NCBI GenBank assembly: GCA_947651225.1
Contig: CANSYK010000014.1
Coordinates: forward strand, 1-64,000
Direction: 5' to 3'
Length of the DNA: 64,000 bases
DNA from: an uncultured bacterium
Lineage (GTDB): Bacteria > Bacillota > Clostridia > Lachnospirales > Lachnospiraceae
Part shown: positions 14,150-22,536 of the stretch, piece by piece
Layout of the letters: each line of letters begins with the position of its first letter
How positions within the stretch are numbered: the first letter of the stretch is position 1
The notes under the pieces: generated by a model
The model's input: the letters and a program-made list of their open reading frames with translations, nothing else
What the model was told of the DNA's origin: nothing
Database searches by the model: none
Program-made: the position numbers and the translations under genes

Positions 14150-16231
14150 ATGAAGCAAAAAGTATTTAAAACAACCACAAGCCTTTTATTAACAGCAGGA
14201 ATGGCATTCAGTACTCTTATACCATTTGCCAGCGCTTCTTCTGCTGATACAGATTCCGGCTTTCTTTCGCAATTCAATACCATCAGCCGTGAATACGACA
14301 CTACAAATGATGGATTACTGCGGTACCACTATGTTGATGAGAATGGGGAAACGGTTGATGTAAACCATTCTTCTAATACAGGAAAAACTTCCTTTTCATT
14401 AAAAAAAGCGGCTGATATACCATCTGCTTATGATTTAAGGACAAAAAATGCGGTAACTTCCATTAAAGACCAGGGAGTTACCGGAAGTTGTTGGGCATTT
14501 GCCGCAATCAAATCAATGGAATCTAATCAGATTGTAAAAGAAAAAGCAACGGCAGACAGTATTGACTTATCAGAAAACCATCTTTCCTGGTATACCTACC
14601 ACCCATCCTATATATCAAATGATATTCTTTATGGAGAAGGCTTACAGACCACTGGCTCTGGAAATACTTCTGCATATATGGATGGCGGCAACTCTGTTTT
14701 GGCAGCTTTTACATTGGCCCGCTGGTCAGGAGCAGTCAATGAGGAAAGAGCTCCTTTTAACGCTCTGAACTATACAGAATTAAACTCTATGGCAAATACA
14801 ATGGTACAAAACAGCACATCTCTCCATTACCGCAACGATTACCAGCTAACAGATGCAATCTGCTATGACAACGCTTCACGGGAGCAGGTTAAATCCGCTA
14901 TTATGGAAGATGGAGCCATCAGTGTTGCTTTCTACTATGATCCTCATTATGACAATCTGACTTCTGATGGAGAAATTGCATATTATCAGGAAAAATATAC
15001 TGGAGAGGCTGCTATAAAACAAGCAAATCACTGTGTTACGATAGTTGGCTGGAATGACAACTATTCAAAAGAAAATTTCGGCACCTATAAGCCATCTTCT
15101 GATGGCGCATGGCTAATTGCAAACAGTTATGGGAATGATTTTGGAAAGGAAGGATATTTCTGGCTTTCCTATGGAGACCCATCCTTGAACGAATACTATT
15201 CTTTTATCGCCACAGCCTCTACATATGATAATAATTATCAATATGACGGTTTTGGCTGGGGAGACGCTTTCGCACTGAAAGATTCTGACCAGACAAGAGC
15301 CGCTAATATTTTTAAAGCAAACGCAGGATTTAATCAGACACTAAAGGCGATTGGCATCTATACCGTTAGCGACAACCAGCCTTACACAATTAAAATATAT
15401 CGAAATGTATCAGCAAACAAGCCTACCAGCGGCACACTGGCGGCAACCGTTTCAGGAACGCAGGATTTCGAAGGATATCACACGGTAACACTTCCGCAAG
15501 CCGTTTCCTTAAATGCAGGAGAACGTTTTTCCGTTGTACTTACTTATGATTCTACCAATGATGACAACGGTTTTATTCCACTGGAGGGCGAAAGTTACCG
15601 CAGTTTTGACTATAACCTTACTTACCAATCCAACCTTGGAGAAAGTTTTCTCTATGCAAAAACAAATAATAACAAATGGGAATGGCTTGATACCAGCCGA
15701 TATGGGGATAATAATGTATGTATTAAAGCGTTCACAACAAACGGGAAATCTGTAGGATCTGTTTCCTTTGGTTCTTCCAAAGTCACTCTTGGCAAGAACG
15801 AAACTTATACCGTAAAAACGACTATTAAAAACATTACGGATAAAACCCTTACCTGGAAAAGCAGCAATAAAGACATTGTAGCCGTCAGCAAAAAAGGAAA
15901 ACTCACAGCGAAAAAAGCTGGAAGTGCCACCATTACTGCAACACTGGTTTCCGGACACTCCGCAAGTTTTCAAGTTACAGTTAAAAGCGCACCTTCAAAA
16001 ATTTCAGTTTCTCCGAAACGCAAAACCCTGAAGGCAAAAAAGAGTTTCCAGATTAAAACTTCCCTTCCTTCGGGAAGCGCAAGCAACACAATTACTTATT
16101 CCTCATCCAGGCCTTCTGTTGCTAAAGTAAGTTCCTCCGGCAAAGTAACCGGGGTGAAAAAGGGAACCGCCACCATTACAGTAAAGACTTATAACAAGAA
16201 AAAAGCAACCATCGCTTTAACCATTAAATAA
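14150..16231 (+). CDS. Secreted papain-family (C1) cysteine protease with two bacterial Ig-like domains
   Basis: 693 aa. A signal peptide (residues 1-30, MKQKVFKTTTSLLLTAGMAF, then ASAS) is followed by a C1 peptidase domain: Q108 and C114 in DQGVTGSCWAFAAIKS, catalytic His near 294 in ANHCVTIVGW, Asn near 325 in WLIANSYGNDFGKEGYFWLSY. A lectin-like domain comes next (YDGFGWGDAF ... NDDNGFIPLEG), then two Big_2 repeats ending in GSATITATLVSGHSASFQVTVK and GTATITVKTYNKKKATIALTIK. It is exported, but no LPXTG or SLH anchor is seen, so either released or held by the Ig-like domains. A protease of the gut surface or cell envelope is plausible; the target is unknown. Confidence 0.9.
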   Translation: MKQKVFKTTTSLLLTAGMAFSTLIPFASASSADTDSGFLSQFNTISREYDTTNDGLLRYHYVDENGETVDVNHSSNTGKTSFSLKKAADIPSAYDLRTKNAVTSIKDQGVTGSCWAFAAIKSMESNQIVKEKATADSIDLSENHLSWYTYHPSYISNDILYGEGLQTTGSGNTSAYMDGGNSVLAAFTLARWSGAVNEERAPFNALNYTELNSMANTMVQNSTSLHYRNDYQLTDAICYDNASREQVKSAIMEDGAISVAFYYDPHYDNLTSDGEIAYYQEKYTGEAAIKQANHCVTIVGWNDNYSKENFGTYKPSSDGAWLIANSYGNDFGKEGYFWLSYGDPSLNEYYSFIATASTYDNNYQYDGFGWGDAFALKDSDQTRAANIFKANAGFNQTLKAIGIYTVSDNQPYTIKIYRNVSANKPTSGTLAATVSGTQDFEGYHTVTLPQAVSLNAGERFSVVLTYDSTNDDNGFIPLEGESYRSFDYNLTYQSNLGESFLYAKTNNNKWEWLDTSRYGDNNVCIKAFTTNGKSVGSVSFGSSKVTLGKNETYTVKTTIKNITDKTLTWKSSNKDIVAVSKKGKLTAKKAGSATITATLVSGHSASFQVTVKSAPSKISVSPKRKTLKAKKSFQIKTSLPSGSASNTITYSSSRPSVAKVSSSGKVTGVKKGTATITVKTYNKKKATIALTIK

Positions 16232-16233
16232 AC

Positions 16234-16275
16234 AGAAAATGCAGGAGAACATTCAAGGTTTCTCCTGCATTTTCT
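16234..16275. terminator. Bidirectional terminator
   Basis: AGAAAATGCAGGAGAA/TTCTCCTGCATTTTCT stem between the converging C1 protease and exonuclease genes. It overlaps the last codons of the exonuclease. Confidence 0.8.
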
Positions 16276-16921
16276 GATAAGAAGCAAAAAACTCTGGACA
16301 CATATCCAAAAGGGTATTTTCTCCTGTTTCTGTACGAAACAAGTCCAACACTGGTTTCATAACCTTTTCAAACCTTGCCTTATCTTTTGAAAGACTTAGA
16401 ATTTCTGCCGTATTCACTGCGTCCGATAATGCCGTATGCTCAGCGCCCGTAAATTCATAATCCGCTGCAGCCACAGCCTGTTTCAGTTTAATCTTCTTTT
16501 CAATTCCCAAAAGACGGCTATATTCCTGCTGAAAATCATTCCAGCTAACCTCCATCTTATGGATGATTCCACCTTTATACCCTTTAAAATCTGCTTCATT
16601 CTGAAATTGTCTGATGTCAGACATACTCCAAGAATAATACTGCGTTTTCCCTTTCCCAATCCACTTTGCAAAATCATCCATTGCCACCGCAAACTTGGGT
16701 GCCCCAACAAGCTTATCATCAGTAATTCCTGTCAACTGAATAATTTTTTCATCCATTTTTCCAAAATCTGGTGATACATAGGTCTGATATGTGTCAATCA
16801 CTTTAAATGCGCTGTTCATCTTTACTGCGCCAATTTCAATTAACTCACTTGACAATTTGAAAGAATCCCTGATTTGCTTTGTTATTTTATTCATCTCCAA
16901 GTCAACCACAATATGATTCAC
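16253..16921 (-). CDS. DnaQ-like (DEDDh) 3'-5' exonuclease domain protein
   Basis: 222 aa from GTG 16921, which has GGAAGGA 9 nt upstream (an in-frame TTG at 16939 is less likely). Exonuclease motifs: HIVVDLEM (D and E of Exo I), a middle motif around YSWSMSDIRQF, and EHTALSDAVNTAEIL (H and D of Exo III). A C-terminal tail of about 50 residues follows the nuclease core. KapD/ERI1-like proteins of this type act on RNA or short DNA; the substrate is not deducible. Stand-alone gene. Confidence 0.85.
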   Translation of the reverse strand: MNHIVVDLEMNKITKQIRDSFKLSSELIEIGAVKMNSAFKVIDTYQTYVSPDFGKMDEKIIQLTGITDDKLVGAPKFAVAMDDFAKWIGKGKTQYYSWSMSDIRQFQNEADFKGYKGGIIHKMEVSWNDFQQEYSRLLGIEKKIKLKQAVAAADYEFTGAEHTALSDAVNTAEILSLSKDKARFEKVMKPVLDLFRTETGENTLLDMCPEFFASYQKMQEKP

Positions 16922-16950
16922 AAATGCACTTCCTTCCAACTATTTCTTAT

Positions 16951-17030
16951 TAGAGCGTGTTTGAACATTCATTCCAGGAACTTTCAGTTCCTTACAATCT
17001 GCACTCCCCACTTTGCGCTATGCATGCAAT
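16951..17030 (+). repeat. Repeat family B copy
   Basis: TAGAGCGTGTTTGAACATTC, then AGGAACTTTCAGTTCC and ACAATCTGCACTCCCCACTT, nearly identical to the reverse complement of 28453-28522. It accounts for part of the 498-bp gap 16922-17420. The remainder is AT-rich, with the veg promoter at its end and nothing else I can support. Confidence 0.8.
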
Positions 17031-17327
17031 ATGTCTTTTATATTATAACACGAAATTCTTATCTTGGCACCTTTCTATATATAACTCTAAATATGGTTAT
17101 TCAACATTTTTCTCCCCCAATATATTGTACATTTGAAGGCATTTGTACGTTTTTCATTAAAAATGCACGAAAACTTTTTCTGCAAATTGGCAGAATTACC
17201 CTATCTGCCTTGATGATACTCCATAAGCCGCAACATTTTTTTGTAGAAATTCACTTATTTCTTTGAAATTTCTTCTTCAACTTTGTGACATTTTTATAGC
17301 CTCTTATCCCCAAAATTTGGCGCAAAA

Positions 17328-17356
17328 TTGACGGAATCCTCCAAAAATGGTAAACT
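17328..17356 (+). promoter_or_regulatory. Promoter of veg
   Basis: TTGACG, 17-nt spacer, TAAACT, about 65 nt before ATG 17421. Confidence 0.75.
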
Positions 17357-17420
17357 TAAGAAGTGTTTAGGCGATGTTCCAAGCGAATGGGACAGCTTTA
17401 TAGAAAGGTATAGGTGAAAC

Positions 17421-17660
17421 ATGAGTCAATCGGATATCAAAAAAGTAAAATCATCAGTAGATAAAAATATCGGCAGCAAGGTTAAAATCCGTGCTAACCG
17501 CGGAAGACACAAAATTGATGTCACCGAGGGAATCATCAGAGAAACTTATTCGAGTATCTTTCTTGTTGAAGTCATCAATAAATTAGATGACTCTACCCAG
17601 AAAATCTCTTTCAGTTATACTGATGTATTAACAAATGATGTTCAGATGCAATTAATCTGA
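17421..17660 (+). CDS. veg: Veg family protein
   Basis: 79 aa, the full length of the family. It is small and basic with the conserved GSKVKIRANRGRHKIDVTEG and YSSIFLVEV segments, and is predicted to be a small beta-barrel. In Bacillus subtilis Veg is strongly expressed and influences biofilm formation. Here a strong promoter is visible and the ribosome site is GAAAGG, 10 nt before ATG. Single gene. Confidence 0.93.
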   Translation: MSQSDIKKVKSSVDKNIGSKVKIRANRGRHKIDVTEGIIRETYSSIFLVEVINKLDDSTQKISFSYTDVLTNDVQMQLI

Positions 17661-17730
17661 ATTGGCAGACAAGCCTGTAAAAGGTATTGTCCCTATTAAC
17701 AACAATTCTTTATAGATTAAATATGTATCA

Positions 17731-17762
17731 GGCGCCAGAAGTTATCTGGCGCCTCCTTTTTA
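17731..17762 (+). terminator. Terminator of veg, convergent with the CheA-like kinase
   Basis: GGCGCCAGA/TCTGGCGCC stem with a 5-nt loop, followed by TCCTTTTTAT. Confidence 0.8.
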
Positions 17763-19097
17763 TCAGAATTTCATGGTAAATGTCGTACCAATTCCTTTTT
17801 TACTGGAAATTTTTAATTTTCCTCCCAGCTCTTCTACATTATGATTAATCACATCCATTCCGACACCTCTTCCAGAATAAGCATTTGCCTTCTCCGTTGT
17901 CGTCACCCCGCTTCGCAGCATCAATTTATAAATTTCTTTCTCCGTATATTCCTCTGCGGGCTTTTCCAGGCCACCATTTTTCTGTGCAGCTTTTAAAACT
18001 GCTTTTGTATCAATTCCAGCTCCATCATCCTTGACACTGATTTCCAGATTGCCATCCTCTGTTCCAAATCTGAGCTTAATCAATCCCATTGGCGACTTTC
18101 CAAGACGCTCCCTGGTTTCCATATCTTCAATTCCATGATCAACTGCGTTACGAATCAGGTGAATCAAGGCACCAGAGATTTTTTCTCTCTTTTCACTCTC
18201 TACCAGTGTTTCTTCCCCTTTAATCAGAAGCTTTACTGGTTTTCCCAGCTCATCAGACATTTCGTCCACTACAATTTCCATTTTACGGGCAACCGGCACA
18301 AAATCTGTATTGACCAGTTCTTGTTTCGCCTCTTCCAAATCACCCTGAATTCTCCGCAGCTTCTTAAGCTGATTTTCACTAACTACAATCTGCCCATCCC
18401 CTGCATGGGAATATTCCAAAGCATCTGCCAATCGAAGCAAATCTCTGGATGCCTGACATATTTTATCCCTTGCATCTGTAGAAATAATGTATTTCTTCTT
18501 TTTCCGCTTCTTCTTAAAATTATCAGAAGATGGAGTTTCTTTCTGAGAAACAGGCGGCTGCTCCTCTTTTGGCTCTTTCTCTTCTTTAGCAGTTTCCTTT
18601 GGCGCGGAAGAATCTTTCTTATCATCCGTTGCACCAGCAATGTAAAAGACCTGTCTGCGTGGTTTTGAAATTTTCTGATGATATTCCGCCTTTTCATCAT
18701 CCTGCATCTGGTCAGTCATTTCCGTTGTATAGTCTTTAATTTTCATCTCCAGCTCATGTGCATCCCCATCTGGAGCCTTTCCCTGTGGCAGCTTATCCGT
18801 TTCCGTTTCAAAAAAATTCAGATATTCGCTGATAATATCAGAAAAGCGTTTTGTATCCTCTATTCTTTTTCCTTCACCACGAAAACAATACAACAGACTT
18901 TCCAATGTACTGCTAAGCGCAGCCATCTGCTCATACAGCATCATAGCCGAATCTGCCTTGAGTGTATGAACTCCCCGAAAAAGCTCTTCTACGACATCCT
19001 GACCATAACCTTCCTCCGGCTTTGTCATAAGACACTTTCTCATATCGCACAAAATTCCGCTACTTTCATCATAAAACATCTCTGTCATCGAATCCAA
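17763..19097 (-). CDS. CheA-like histidine kinase with HPt domain, lacking a CheW-like domain
   Basis: About 444 aa from TTG 19097, which has AGGAGG 9 nt upstream; an in-frame ATG (19088) is the alternative. The HPt domain carries the phospho-His at about residue 44 in LFRGVHTLKADSAMM. A long charged, low-complexity linker follows (KEEKEPKEEQPP). The C-terminus is a CheA-type HATPase: HLIRNAVDHGIEDMETRE (N box), VKDDGAGID (G1), SGRGVGMDVI (G2), KGIGTTFTMKF. The CheW-like P5 domain is missing, and no response regulator or chemotaxis gene is nearby. It may be an orphan signalling kinase; its partner is unknown. Confidence 0.85.
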   Translation of the reverse strand: MDSMTEMFYDESSGILCDMRKCLMTKPEEGYGQDVVEELFRGVHTLKADSAMMLYEQMAALSSTLESLLYCFRGEGKRIEDTKRFSDIISEYLNFFETETDKLPQGKAPDGDAHELEMKIKDYTTEMTDQMQDDEKAEYHQKISKPRRQVFYIAGATDDKKDSSAPKETAKEEKEPKEEQPPVSQKETPSSDNFKKKRKKKKYIISTDARDKICQASRDLLRLADALEYSHAGDGQIVVSENQLKKLRRIQGDLEEAKQELVNTDFVPVARKMEIVVDEMSDELGKPVKLLIKGEETLVESEKREKISGALIHLIRNAVDHGIEDMETRERLGKSPMGLIKLRFGTEDGNLEISVKDDGAGIDTKAVLKAAQKNGGLEKPAEEYTEKEIYKLMLRSGVTTTEKANAYSGRGVGMDVINHNVEELGGKLKISSKKGIGTTFTMKF

Positions 19098-19176
19098 AAC
19101 AGTTACCCTCCTTTTGTACAATCGCCGCTACATTTCCAGCGCAACATATATTATCAGCCAGAATTTCTAGGTCAAC

Positions 19177-19683
19177 TTAAGCATTTGCTCCACAGCACTT
19201 TTTATATTTCTTGCCGCTTCCGCAAGGACAAGGATCATTGCGCCCAATTTTCTTTCCTTTTACAATTGTCCCAGACTTTTTCTGCTTACGGTATAGTTCT
19301 TTTCTTCTCTCCGCAGAAATCAACCCCTCCCAGACTGGCATCTCATACAACCAATCTGCTTTGGCCTCTACCATATTATAGTACAACTTCTCTAAATCAA
19401 TGTCCAGAGAAACCGTAGTATCTTCTGTCATATCTTCAATCGGATTTGGTTCTTTCAGGCTTTCATTAATCCCATCCAAAAAACCAACCATATACCGCAG
19501 TTCCATATTATACCTTTCAGAAAGCTCTTTTACCGTACCAGTAACTACTTCTGAAGGGTTTGCTAATAATTCTTCATAAATAACTTTTTCTTCTTTAAAA
19601 TATTTATCCCAAATTGCCTTTCCTGCTGGAGAGTCAACCTCTACCCCATATGCATATTCTCTCCATTCCTGTAATAATCCCAT
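19177..19683 (-). CDS. SEC-C zinc-motif protein
   Basis: 168 aa from ATG 19683 (GAGG 8 nt upstream; an in-frame ATG further upstream is less likely). The last residues form a SEC-C motif, [22 protein letters not shown], which binds zinc as at the SecA C-terminus. The rest is acidic and helical with no recognised domain. Such proteins may interact with SecB or the ribosome; no specific role can be assigned. It lies between the CheA-like kinase and lrgB. Confidence 0.8.
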   Translation of the reverse strand: MGLLQEWREYAYGVEVDSPAGKAIWDKYFKEEKVIYEELLANPSEVVTGTVKELSERYNMELRYMVGFLDGINESLKEPNPIEDMTEDTTVSLDIDLEKLYYNMVEAKADWLYEMPVWEGLISAERRKELYRKQKKSGTIVKGKKIGRNDPCPCGSGKKYKKCCGANA

Positions 19684-19763
19684 GGTTCTGTCCTCACTTT
19701 TCCTATTTTTCATGATTATATCATTCAAGCCAATATTGGTCAATGTTTGCAGGCTATTTATTC

Positions 19764-20456
19764 TTAGAAAAAACGTGCAAAAACAGAAGCTGCCAAAACA
19801 GTAAGCAATCCTGAAACTGCAATACTCAAACTGCTCATAGCGCCTTCTATTTCACCAAGCTCCATTGCTTTTGCCGTTCCCACCGCATGGGCAGAAGATC
19901 CGATTGCGATTCCTCTGGCAATTGGTTCTTCAATCTTAAAAAATTTACAAATAAATTCTGCCACAATATTTCCAAATACACCAGTGATAATAATTACAGC
20001 AACCGTAATTGTCACAACTCCGCCAAGCTCCTGCGATACTCCCATTCCAATTGCCGTTGTAATAGACTTTGGAAGCAATGTTACATATTCTTTGTGGCTC
20101 AGCCCAAGCAGAACAGACAGAACCAAAACGCAGACAACACTTGTCAGCACGCCCGAAACAATCCCTGCCATAATCGCCCATACATTCTTTTTCAAAAGCT
20201 CGAATTGTTCATACAAAGGCACTGCCAGACATACGGTTGCAGGAGTCAGAAAATAACTTAAATATTTTGCTCCCGCATTATATGTTTCATAATCAATATC
20301 AAATACGGCTAACAACAGTATGAGTACCACAATGGAAAAAAGCAATGGATTCAAAATAGCAAACCCACACTTTTTTCTGGCAAACATACCAATTTCATAT
20401 ACTACAAAACTAACCATCACGCCAAAAAACAAGGAATTTAATAAAATATCATTCAT
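19764..20456 (-). CDS. lrgB: LrgB family membrane protein
   Basis: 230 aa, multi-pass. Family signatures: [77 protein letters not shown]. LrgB works with LrgA (holin/antiholin-like); in several bacteria the pair transports small organic acids such as pyruvate. Strong GGGAGG ribosome site. It is the last gene of glf-lrgA-lrgB. Confidence 0.92.
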   Translation of the reverse strand: MNDILLNSLFFGVMVSFVVYEIGMFARKKCGFAILNPLLFSIVVLILLLAVFDIDYETYNAGAKYLSYFLTPATVCLAVPLYEQFELLKKNVWAIMAGIVSGVLTSVVCVLVLSVLLGLSHKEYVTLLPKSITTAIGMGVSQELGGVVTITVAVIIITGVFGNIVAEFICKFFKIEEPIARGIAIGSSAHAVGTAKAMELGEIEGAMSSLSIAVSGLLTVLAASVFARFF

Positions 20457-20522
20457 TTTTTCCTCCCGAATACATTATAGCATTGATGCCCGTCATTTAT
20501 GACCAAAGACGGAAACACCAAG

Positions 20523-20885
20523 CTATGAATTATGTCGTCCATGACCACGGCGGAGCATTCTTTGTGTTACCCTGCCTGACACTGCCATTACAAGAATAGT
20601 AGATACCACAATGATTACTGCAATCTTCCATAAAATTGGATAGAGTACTCCCCAGGAATCCAACAGCCCGACACCCGCTGGAATAAACAGCAAAGGCATA
20701 ATTTCAATCAGATATTGCGCTGTCTCTTCCACAGATGACAGGCGAATCAGTCCTGTTTCCAGACCAAAAAATAATAGGACCATTCCATAAATACTTGCTG
20801 GTATTGGAAGTGGCAAAAACTCCTTTAACATTTCACCCACAAAAGAAATTGCAAGAATAAGAGTAATTTGTTTCAGATATTTCAT
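20523..20885 (-). CDS. lrgA: CidA/LrgA family holin-like protein
   Basis: 120 aa with four membrane segments: ITLILAISFVGEMLKEFLPLPIPASIYGM is the family start, followed by IEIMPLLFIPAGVGLLDSWG. It overlaps the glf stop codon by 4 nt (ATGA), so it is translationally coupled to glf. It is followed by lrgB after about 67 nt. Confidence 0.9.
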   Translation of the reverse strand: MKYLKQITLILAISFVGEMLKEFLPLPIPASIYGMVLLFFGLETGLIRLSSVEETAQYLIEIMPLLFIPAGVGLLDSWGVLYPILWKIAVIIVVSTILVMAVSGRVTQRMLRRGHGRHNS

Positions 20886-21985
20886 AAAACGCCTTCTTTC
20901 CTTACCGCCTGCTGCGCCGCCTCTACTACTTTATCCATATCATAATAGCGATATTCCCCTAACCGTCCGCCAAAAATAACGTTTGTTTCCTCTTTTGCTG
21001 CCTCCCTGTATTTTGCGGCCAGTAATTCATTTTTCTCGTCATTTACCGGATAATATGGCTCGTCCCCTTTTTTCCACTCACTCGGATATTCCCGTGATAT
21101 AACAGTTACAGGCTGTGCCCCATATTCAAAATGCTTATGCTCAATAATACGGGTATATGGTACTTCACGCTCTGTATAATTGACCACCGCATTTCCCTGA
21201 TAATTTTCCATTGAAAGCACTTCCTGCTCAAAACGCACTGAACGGTATTCCAAAACGCCAAACTGATAATCAAAATAACGGTCTAGCATTCCGCTATAAA
21301 CGGTCTTTTCTGCAGCATCTGCATGCTTCTTCCGGTATTCAAAATAATCGATGCCCAAAAGCACTTCGGAACCTTCTAGCAGCTTTTCTACAATCTTCGT
21401 ATACCCCCCAACCGGAATTCCCTGATACCTGTCATTAAAATAATTATTGTCATACACAAAACGGAGCGGAAGACGCTTGATAATAAACGCTGGAAGTTCT
21501 TTGCAATCCCTTCCCCACTGCTTTTCTGTATACCCCTTTACCAGCCTTTCATACACATCCCGCCCAACAAGGGAGAGAGCCTGCTCTTCCAGATTTTTCG
21601 GTTCTGTAATTCCAAGTTCCGCAATCTGCCCGGCAATAATATCTTTTGCCTCCTGAGGTGTTTTAATTCCCCACATTTTGCTAAAAGTATTCATATTAAA
21701 CGGCATATTATATAACTCATCCTTATATACCGCTACTGGAGAATTAATGTAATTATTAAATTCCGCAAACTGGTTCATGTATTCCCATATCTCTTTATTT
21801 GAAGTATGAAAAATATGCGCCCCATATTTATGCACATGAATTCCTTCCACATCTTCACAATATATATTTCCCGCAATATGTTTCCTTTTATCAAGAACCA
21901 GGCATTTTTTCCCCTGTTTTGTCATTTCATGTGCAAATACGGCACCAAATAACCCTGCACCAACAATTAAATAATCGTATTTCAT
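20882..21985 (-). CDS. glf: UDP-galactopyranose mutase
   Basis: 367 aa, full length. FAD-binding start DYLIVGAGLFGAVFAHEM, then GIHVHKYGAHIFHT, the PFNMNTFSKMWGIKTPQEA segment, GYTEKQWGRDCKELP and the C-terminal GRLGEYRYYDMDKVV. It converts UDP-galactopyranose to UDP-galactofuranose for surface glycans. It lies upstream of lrgAB in one operon, away from any glycan cluster, which is unusual. Confidence 0.95.
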   Translation of the reverse strand: MKYDYLIVGAGLFGAVFAHEMTKQGKKCLVLDKRKHIAGNIYCEDVEGIHVHKYGAHIFHTSNKEIWEYMNQFAEFNNYINSPVAVYKDELYNMPFNMNTFSKMWGIKTPQEAKDIIAGQIAELGITEPKNLEEQALSLVGRDVYERLVKGYTEKQWGRDCKELPAFIIKRLPLRFVYDNNYFNDRYQGIPVGGYTKIVEKLLEGSEVLLGIDYFEYRKKHADAAEKTVYSGMLDRYFDYQFGVLEYRSVRFEQEVLSMENYQGNAVVNYTEREVPYTRIIEHKHFEYGAQPVTVISREYPSEWKKGDEPYYPVNDEKNELLAAKYREAAKEETNVIFGGRLGEYRYYDMDKVVEAAQQAVRKEGVL

Positions 21986-22075
21986 TTTTACATTTTCCTT
22001 TCAATATTCTTTGGGAAGTTTTTCAAACTTCTATTCTTTCCATTATACCCTATTTGTCAAGACAGAAAAAAACAC

Positions 22076-22104
22076 TTGCAATATACCCCCATAGGGTATA
22101 TAAT
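22076..22104 (+). promoter_or_regulatory. csoR-copA promoter with CsoR operator
   Basis: TTGCAA (22076-22081), 17-nt spacer, TATAAT (22099-22104). The spacer holds the dyad ATACCCCCATAGGGTAT, which resembles known CsoR operators. A repressor bound there would block RNA polymerase, giving copper-induced expression. Confidence 0.8.
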
Positions 22105-22156
22105 ACAAATTGCAATCGGAAAAGCTATAAATAGTATCGATACGAGGAGAAGCACT

Positions 22157-22459
22157 ATGAGCGAAGATAATAACTGCTGCCATCGCACAAAAGAACGTTC
22201 CGAGAAGGAATACAAGGACTTGCAAAACCGCTTAAGCCGCATTGAAGGGCAGGTGCGCGGCGTCAAAAAGATGTTGGAAAACAATGCCTACTGCCCGGAA
22301 ATTTTAATACAGGTTTCCGCAATTAACGCTGCCTTGAACAGCTTTAATAAAGTTCTGCTTGCAGAACATATCCGAACCTGCGTGGTCAGCGATATTCAGG
22401 AAAATAAAACAGAAACGATTGACGAGCTTGTTACTACATTACAAAAACTTATGCGTTAG
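22157..22459 (+). CDS. csoR: Copper-sensing transcriptional repressor CsoR
   Basis: 100 aa. All-helical DUF156 repressor: LQNRLSRIEGQVRGVKKMLENNAYCPEILIQVSAINAALNSF, then HIRTCV. The Cys-His-Cys copper ligands are in NAYCPEI, LLAEHIRTC. ATG 22157 has GAGGAG 9 nt before it. It binds the operator in its own promoter and is released by Cu(I), derepressing copA. Its TAG stop is part of a family B repeat end. Confidence 0.93.
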   Translation: MSEDNNCCHRTKERSEKEYKDLQNRLSRIEGQVRGVKKMLENNAYCPEILIQVSAINAALNSFNKVLLAEHIRTCVVSDIQENKTETIDELVTTLQKLMR

Positions 22460-22520
22460 AGCGTGTTTGAAAATTCATTCTCACAATCTGCAAAGAATGT
22501 TTTTCTGAGCGCAAAAAAAG
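22457..22520 (+). repeat. Repeat family B copy (partial)
   Basis: TAGAGCGTGTTTGAAAATTC, then ACAATCTGCAAAGAATGTTTTTC. The first three bases are the csoR stop codon. It fills most of the csoR-copA spacer. Confidence 0.7.
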
Positions 22521-22536
22521 AGCCTTAGGAGGTAAT

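Noticed and set aside
15509..15973. Minus-strand ORF inside the C1 protease gene
   Set aside because: Shadow frame of the lectin-like and Ig-like region, with no ribosome site and no recognised motif.
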